Shown here: one piece after another, positions 7,148-11,544 of the stretch
Layout: each line of letters opens with the position of its first letter
How positions within the stretch are numbered: position 1 is the stretch's first letter
DNA from: Ruminococcaceae bacterium UBA3710
GTDB taxonomy: Bacteria; Bacillota; Clostridia; Oscillospirales; Acutalibacteraceae
NCBI GenBank assembly: GCA_002371985.1
Contig: DFHZ01000186.1
Span: forward strand, 1-11,544
DNA length: 11,544 nt
Direction of reading: 5' to 3'
The notes under the pieces: model-generated
Seen by the model: only the letters and a program-made list of their open reading frames with translations
Told to the model about the DNA's origin: nothing
Databases searched by the model: none
Position numbers and translations under genes: made by a program

Positions 7148-8203
7148 TTATGTATGCAATATCTCTTTTATTATCGGAATTAAAGCGGATGCCATAGACC
7201 GGAAGCCAAAATCATTTGGATGAACATTATCAACCGTTCCGTCCCATTTGGCTGTTTTCATCAGTTCTGTACCCTTTAATAAATATACATTTTTATCTCC
7301 ATCATAAACTGCGTTTTCGTATGTTTGTTTAATGATTTCAAAGCGTTTTTCTTCTTCCGAATTTAATAAGTACTTTGGTCTTGAAAGAAAAAGTATTGGT
7401 ATTTGGGAATTCTTGTCGCGAATGATTCTGAACATTTTTTGATGCGTTTTAAGTAAGTGTTCGGGCGAAGGCGCATTGTGGTCATAATCATATACAAACA
7501 TTGACATATCCAAATCAGCAATATAACGCGCAATTACCTCTTCTCCTTTAGCATTTCCGGAAAAACCAAGGTTGATATAATCACAATTAAGTTCACGGGA
7601 AATTATAGCTTCATACGCCATACCCGGTCTTGATGCGCAACCCCCTTGCGTAATAGAAGAGCCGTAATAAACAATAGGCTTTTTAATGCTATAAGGTTTA
7701 GGTGGTAAAACGATTGCACTTTCACTTAAACCGATATACAACTCTTTTACACTACTGTAAAGCGGCATATTTATTGTAATTTCTTTTTCCTCGGTTGAAC
7801 CTAATTCTATAATTCCTTCATATTCGTCCTTCAAATCTAAAGGCGGGACAAATGTATGTATGAAAACATCTTCTCCATCTGACTTCATATATAAATCAAA
7901 CCCCGAAGACCCGGTAAACGCAAAGTGTGGCATTCTGCCGATTCCTAACATTTTTGCATGGATAGCAACATAAGAACTATTGGTTATAAAACGAATCCTC
8001 CCACCGGCAGTATTTTTGTGTAAACATGCAACGCCCTCGTTAGTGGCTTTGGCTACCGTCTCCGGCATTCTGCGAAAGGCACCATCTTCATAAAAAACGC
8101 CGAATATTGCAAACGGCGGTTTTTTAACATCAAAGAACTTTATATCATTTTTCTTTATTTTAGTTTCGATTTGAAAGTTTTTATCTACCTGCGAAATATC
8201 CAT
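7148..8203 (-). CDS. SGNH/GDSL-family hydrolase (probable carbohydrate esterase)
   Basis: The best start is the ATG at 8203 (351 aa). The longer frame's GTG at 8212 sits inside the Shine-Dalgarno sequence AAAGGTG, which is 6 nt before 8203. There is no signal peptide. An N-terminal part (about 20-165) looks like the beta-sandwich domain that precedes the catalytic domain in one SGNH subgroup (IFGVFYEDGAFRRMP, FTGSSGFDLYM). The SGNH part follows: YYGSSITQGG with candidate nucleophile S183 (GSS instead of GDS), INLGFSGNAKGE at about 210-221, YDYDHNAPSP near 238, and the C-terminal DNVH with candidate catalytic D325 and H328. Such proteins are mostly deacetylases or esterases of decorated oligosaccharides, which fits a cytoplasmic step after uptake; the actual acyl group is unknown. 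It is last in the right operon, 40 nt after the GH30 gene, and ends before the shared terminator. A 14-bp palindrome, CATAAATATTTATG, covers its stop codon. Confidence 0.85.
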   Translation of the reverse strand: MDISQVDKNFQIETKIKKNDIKFFDVKKPPFAIFGVFYEDGAFRRMPETVAKATNEGVACLHKNTAGGRIRFITNSSYVAIHAKMLGIGRMPHFAFTGSSGFDLYMKSDGEDVFIHTFVPPLDLKDEYEGIIELGSTEEKEITINMPLYSSVKELYIGLSESAIVLPPKPYSIKKPIVYYGSSITQGGCASRPGMAYEAIISRELNCDYINLGFSGNAKGEEVIARYIADLDMSMFVYDYDHNAPSPEHLLKTHQKMFRIIRDKNSQIPILFLSRPKYLLNSEEEKRFEIIKQTYENAVYDGDKNVYLLKGTELMKTAKWDGTVDNVHPNDFGFRSMASALIPIIKEILHT

Positions 8204-8209
8204 ATCTAT

Positions 8210-8216
8210 CACCTTT
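8210..8216 (-). promoter_or_regulatory. Ribosome binding site deciding the SGNH hydrolase start
   Basis: AAAGGTG on the minus strand, 6 nt before ATG 8203. The alternative GTG start at 8212 lies within this site and has no other site upstream, so the shorter product is preferred. Confidence 0.7.
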
Positions 8217-8243
8217 TTGTTATCTTTTCAAACAAGCACTTCT

Positions 8244-9614
8244 CTAAAATATAAGTGTAATTATTGAATGTGGCTTTAATATATTTCTTGTGCAACCGCC
8301 ATTATATCTCAAGTTTGCAGATATTTTTTTGTTTGATGTGTTAATAACAAGACAAACTCTGCCGCCGTCTGGATTAACAAAAGCACAGGTATATAAATCT
8401 TTGCTATGTTTTGTAGTTGCTACTCTTACTGCTCCACGCTTAACAAACTTTGAAAAATGCCCTATATAGTAATAAATAGGGGTTATGATAAGTTTTTTAT
8501 TATCAGTATCATAAATAATAGGAGCATAACAGCCGTCCTCTTTGTTTTCAAACAAATCGCCTTTGGTTTTAGCCGTTCTATTATGATAAGGACCACCGTT
8601 CCGGTCGAGTAATAAATTCCAGTCACAAGAGGCAATTTCAAAGTTATTGAAATTCTCGCAAATCTCAATACCGTATCTTTCAGCGAGAATATTTACATCC
8701 TCTGTAATAGGACCGCAAAACTCACCGCAGACAAGAGGTTTATGAAGTTGCTCATGAACAAGACGAAGTCCCTCAAAATGGTCGCCGGAATACCAATGGT
8801 GAGCTACTGCCCAAACCCTTTTATTTACTCGCTCATTACTTAAAATTTTCTTTGCACGGTCATAAACACATTCCTTGTTATGGTCCCAAATCATTATTTT
8901 AATATCGCTGAGTCCTTCTTCATCTAAAGCTGAAATTAAATATTTATCAATAAATTCCGCCTCATCCTCAGGGGTATAATGGCAACTTTCCCATGTCTGT
9001 ATTGCGTTAGGCTCATTTTGAATTGTAACAGCACTTATCTTCACGCCCTCAAGTGCCATTGCTTTTATATACTTAGCGTAATAATGTGCCCAAACTGATT
9101 TGTACTCTTCTAAAAGTTTACCGCCGTTAAGCATATCGTTGTTATCCTTCATATATGCAGGTGGACTCCAAGGAGAAGCGAAAAGCACAATTTCTTCGTT
9201 ACAATACTCTAAAGCATCCTTCAAAAAAGGCAAAATATATTTCTTTTCTCTTTGGAGATTAAAACTTTCAAGGGTTTTATCCCCTTCTTCAACCGAAGAA
9301 TAAATACTAATAGAAAAATCGCAAGAATTTATATGAGTTCTGCCAAAATTATAGCCTATACCTTTTTCACGGTCGAAATAAAGTTCTAAAAATTTGTGCT
9401 TATCTTCTTTACTCATTAGCGAGTAAAGATATGCCGAGGACTCTGTAAAAGCACCGCCAAAGCCTAAAACCTCTTGATATTTTACATCATCAAAGACATT
9501 CACTATTCCCCACTCGGTATTAGCAGGGAAATTATTAAATTCGACCTTTTCCTCGCTGAAAAACAAATTTTCCGCAGGACAGGTTTCAATTTTAGTTATA
9601 AATTTATCATACAT
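8244..9614 (-). CDS. Glycoside hydrolase family 30 (beta-glucosidase/glucosylceramidase-like)
   Basis: A 456-aa retaining beta-glycosidase of clan GH-A by sequence pattern. Near the N-terminus VLGFGGAFTESSAYL (49-63) is the GH30 opening. It is followed by GYNFGRTHINSCDFS (87-101), FASPWSPPAYMKDN (145-158), and VTIQNEPNAIQTWESC (196-211) with E201 as acid/base. HHWYSGDHFE (272-281) leads to CGEFCG with E298 as nucleophile. A C-terminal beta domain (about 390-456) completes the usual GH30 layout. Length is normal and both catalytic Glu are present. No signal peptide is seen, so it likely acts in the cytoplasm on imported short saccharides. GH30 members cleave beta-glucosides, beta-1,6-glucans or beta-xylosides, and the specificity here is open. 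The ribosome binding site is weak (GTGAG, 8 nt before the ATG), unlike its neighbours. The upstream isomerase gene ends 35 nt away, and 40 nt separate its stop from the SGNH gene. Confidence 0.88.
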   Translation of the reverse strand: MYDKFITKIETCPAENLFFSEEKVEFNNFPANTEWGIVNVFDDVKYQEVLGFGGAFTESSAYLYSLMSKEDKHKFLELYFDREKGIGYNFGRTHINSCDFSISIYSSVEEGDKTLESFNLQREKKYILPFLKDALEYCNEEIVLFASPWSPPAYMKDNNDMLNGGKLLEEYKSVWAHYYAKYIKAMALEGVKISAVTIQNEPNAIQTWESCHYTPEDEAEFIDKYLISALDEEGLSDIKIMIWDHNKECVYDRAKKILSNERVNKRVWAVAHHWYSGDHFEGLRLVHEQLHKPLVCGEFCGPITEDVNILAERYGIEICENFNNFEIASCDWNLLLDRNGGPYHNRTAKTKGDLFENKEDGCYAPIIYDTDNKKLIITPIYYYIGHFSKFVKRGAVRVATTKHSKDLYTCAFVNPDGGRVCLVINTSNKKISANLRYNGGCTRNILKPHSIITLIF

Positions 9615-9649
9615 AATATAATCTCACATCGCATATTTAATTTAAGAAA

Positions 9650-10555
9650 TCAATCATCGAAGCAATTATAGGCAGTTAAAATATGTTTTCCGATATCATA
9701 AAGAAGATGTTCGGTTTTTTCTTTAATTTCCATTGGTGGCAACAGAAGCCTTGAATCCTTATCGTACTCTCTTTTTCTGTAAACAGGACATAACATAGCA
9801 TCTGCTTCAAATGTGAAATAACCGTTATATCCTATTTCTAACAAACCATTCATTATTGAATCAAGATTCGAAGAGCCAAAATAAGGTGCCATATGATAAT
9901 CTCCCCTGCCCGGATTATCCTGAACATGGAGTGCATACACGTCTTTGCCAAGTATTTTTAATTCTTCGTGTTGTGGCATTTCCTGCAAATTAGCATGACC
10001 GGTATCCCAACAACAATGGAAAAGCGGATGATTAACAAAATCAATAAACTCTCGCATATCTTTCGCATTGTCTATCCAATAAGTCTGAGGATCCCACATT
10101 TTATTGAAATTTTCCGTAAGTATATTCACACCGTATTTTTCCGCTGTCGGAAACAGTTCATAATAAAACTCTTTATTTCTTACAAAATTTTCTTCAATTG
10201 AAATTCCCTTTTCATAGCCCGAATGAACAACTAAATTTTTAATTCCGAGTTTACTGCAAACTACAATACATTTATTTGTAGCATCAATAAAATTTTGGCG
10301 GTTACTATCTTTTACTATAGGGTCTCCCATTGGTGAATGTGCCTGAACATATTCAACACCTAATTTTTCTGCCAGACATTTCATATCATTGATATGTTCT
10401 TCGGGATATTTCCCAAATATTCCGCTTGAACTTTTGTAATCCATAATAAAAGAATAATCAATATATTTAAATCCTGCCTCATTTATCTTTATAATCGCAT
10501 CATTTTGATTATGGGTATAAGCTTGAAAATCCCCGGTTGTTGTAGCTAACTTCAT
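9650..10555 (-). CDS. Sugar phosphate isomerase/epimerase family protein (TIM barrel)
   Basis: A 301-aa protein of the xylose isomerase-like TIM-barrel superfamily. The open frame reaches a TTG at 10570, but that codon overlaps the GGAGG at 10564-10568; the ATG at 10555, 8 nt downstream, is the start. Candidate metal and active-site residues are visible at strand ends: H73 (VQAHSP), H111 (VVHSGYE), E148 (LTENFN), D184 and H187 (CWDTGHAN), H210 (ALHVQDN) and E250 (TFEAD). This pattern suits a divalent metal enzyme that isomerises or epimerises a free or phosphorylated sugar; the family also holds inosose dehydratases and endonuclease IV relatives, so the reaction is not settled. No signal peptide, hence cytoplasmic. 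It lies 25 nt after the GH89 gene and 35 nt before the GH30 gene, consistent with converting a sugar released by these hydrolases. Confidence 0.85.
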   Translation of the reverse strand: MKLATTTGDFQAYTHNQNDAIIKINEAGFKYIDYSFIMDYKSSSGIFGKYPEEHINDMKCLAEKLGVEYVQAHSPMGDPIVKDSNRQNFIDATNKCIVVCSKLGIKNLVVHSGYEKGISIEENFVRNKEFYYELFPTAEKYGVNILTENFNKMWDPQTYWIDNAKDMREFIDFVNHPLFHCCWDTGHANLQEMPQHEELKILGKDVYALHVQDNPGRGDYHMAPYFGSSNLDSIMNGLLEIGYNGYFTFEADAMLCPVYRKREYDKDSRLLLPPMEIKEKTEHLLYDIGKHILTAYNCFDD

Positions 10556-10563
10556 ATATAACG

Positions 10564-10568
10564 CCTCC
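10564..10568 (-). promoter_or_regulatory. Ribosome binding site deciding the isomerase start
   Basis: GGAGG on the minus strand, 8 nt before ATG 10555. It overlaps the alternative TTG start at 10570, which would add five residues and leave no site of its own. Confidence 0.8.
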
Positions 10569-10580
10569 AAAATCAGTATT

Positions 10581-11544
10581 TTAATTTACTCCGATAATAT
10601 GACGGCTCAACTCAAGAATGTCAATATTTGTGGGCTCGCAACTGTATAATTTACTATTCCTCACCCATCGCCATTCCCAAGAAAACCAGTCCGTTTTTTC
10701 CTCATAAGGCTTACTTTCAAGTTCATTTATGCGGTTAGTTATCCAATGCTCCCAACGACATTTATAGAAATCTCCCACAAGTCCTGACCATTGACGGTTG
10801 GAATAATCTCTGAGGCCTCCTGTTTCGCACTGATTATAGGAACCCCAGGTAGTAATAAGCGACTTTGCATTTACTTCATAAAGCATTTTTGTGAAATCAT
10901 CAGTATTTAGTGCCAATGCTTTTGCCTGTTCTATCCAACGGCCAAGCAGATAATACTTGTTACTTGACAATAGCTTGTCCATAAGGTCAGCAATCTTTAA
11001 AAATTCTGCTGATTTCTTTTTAAATTCAGTTGAATCTTTATTTTTATATGCATCAACCATCTCTAAATGGACATCCTGAGCGGTATTTGATAAAATCTGC
11101 TGTAAAACAGTAATCAAATCATATTTATAACCCATGCTGTCTTTCATAGTTTCATAGTCTGAAAGCAAAAGCCCTGCTGCCCTTTTAAGGTCAGTTTTAT
11201 CATAGCCGATTACAGCATTCCCCCACGAAGATGCCGGTCTTGATTCCAAAGAAGGTCTTGCATTAACGATAGATTCAGGTGCACCCTGACCTGTCATATT
11301 CAATTCAGCTTTATAAACTGTATTAAGTAAAATTTTCCAAGCCTCCATAGCATTTTCACTTTTTGCGCCGTATCTTCTTTCAGCATAGTCGCATATCCAA
11401 GAGTTTAAATCAATTACTTCTATACGACCATCAAAGTTGTCTCGCCAAACCAATTCAAAAAGGAAATCATAAAGCACAGGATTATTAAAACTGGCTTCAG
11501 GGGTTATTCCTATACCTGCAATAAAATTACAAGTATTATATGCC
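10581..11544 (-). CDS. Alpha-N-acetylglucosaminidase (GH89, NAGLU-type), 5' end beyond window
   Basis: The frame is open to the right edge and gives the last 320 residues; the GTG at 11477 is an internal Val codon, not a start. The fragment matches the C-terminal half of the NAGLU family. It begins with GIGITPEASFNNPVLYDFLF, the counterpart of the animal GxGMAPEGI segment, whose Glu is by family knowledge a catalytic residue; here it is E16 of the fragment (11496-11498). Then come YAERRYGA, NARPSLES, YDLITVLQQIL, YYLLGRWIEQAKA, NAKSLITTWGS, LRDYSNRQWSGLVGDFY and RWEHWI, in the family's order. GH89 enzymes remove terminal alpha-linked GlcNAc, as in heparan-type or gastric mucin-type glycans. 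Signal peptide, N-terminal domain and the other catalytic Glu are outside the window, so location and activity cannot be judged. It is the first visible gene of the right operon. Confidence 0.88.
   Translation of the reverse strand, partial: AYNTCNFIAGIGITPEASFNNPVLYDFLFELVWRDNFDGRIEVIDLNSWICDYAERRYGAKSENAMEAWKILLNTVYKAELNMTGQGAPESIVNARPSLESRPASSWGNAVIGYDKTDLKRAAGLLLSDYETMKDSMGYKYDLITVLQQILSNTAQDVHLEMVDAYKNKDSTEFKKKSAEFLKIADLMDKLLSSNKYYLLGRWIEQAKALALNTDDFTKMLYEVNAKSLITTWGSYNQCETGGLRDYSNRQWSGLVGDFYKCRWEHWITNRINELESKPYEEKTDWFSWEWRWVRNSKLYSCEPTNIDILELSRHIIGVN

Noticed and set aside
7139..7152. Perfect 14-bp palindrome CATAAATATTTATG at the SGNH stop codon as an operator
   Set aside because: It consists only of A and T apart from its end bases and sits at the 3' end of an operon, where an operator is unlikely.
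9100..9303. Plus-strand 67-codon open frame
   Set aside because: It is antisense to the GH30 gene within conserved catalytic-domain sequence, a shadow frame.
10581..11477. Taking GTG 11477 as the start of a complete 298-aa protein
   Set aside because: The frame continues upstream with conserved GH89 sequence (GIGITPEASFNN) to the window edge, so the gene is truncated by the window, not short.

Overview
The window is an AT-rich piece of what looks like a Clostridia (Firmicutes) genome, most likely a fibre- or glycan-degrading gut or rumen type near the Oscillospiraceae/Ruminococcaceae. This placement is inferred from strong GGAGG ribosome binding sites, low-GC codon use, a type I dockerin, a lipoprotein solute-binding protein of the family 1 type, and an AraC regulator beside glycoside hydrolases. 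No taxonomic marker gene is present. All genes belong to carbohydrate use; I see no RNA gene, insertion sequence or CRISPR array.

Left operon (minus strand, 5705 down past position 1). A sigma-A-type promoter at 5753-5781 reads leftward into three genes. The first is a secreted protein with five CBM4/9-like beta-sandwich repeats, an FN3-like module and a C-terminal dockerin (980 aa). The second, 21 nt later, is a sugar-type ABC solute-binding lipoprotein (478 aa). The third is a secreted clan GH-A-like glycoside hydrolase cut by the window edge (first 406 aa). Together they suggest an extracellular bind, cut and capture system, but no permease is visible.

Centre. A plus-strand AraC/XylS-family regulator (6080-6940) is divergent from the left operon, has its own good promoter (6015-6043), and is the obvious candidate regulator. 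A long hairpin at 6992-7029 separates it from the converging right-hand operon and can end transcription both ways.

Right operon (minus strand, from beyond 11544 down to 7148). Four closely spaced genes are present: the C-terminal part of a GH89 alpha-N-acetylglucosaminidase, a TIM-barrel sugar phosphate isomerase/epimerase, a GH30 glycoside hydrolase without signal peptide, and an SGNH/GDSL esterase-like hydrolase with an N-terminal beta-sandwich domain. The last three lack export signals, so they probably act in the cytoplasm on imported oligosaccharides, removing sugar and acyl groups. The operon promoter lies outside the window.

The model is outer-surface binding and cleavage (left operon), uptake, then inner trimming and sugar conversion (right operon). 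The substrate is not fixed by the sequence. GH89 points to alpha-linked GlcNAc (mucin- or heparan-like glycans), whereas dockerin and CBM4/9 modules are more usual in plant-fibre systems. In four genes the longest open frame is not the best start: an SD-placed ATG lies inside it.
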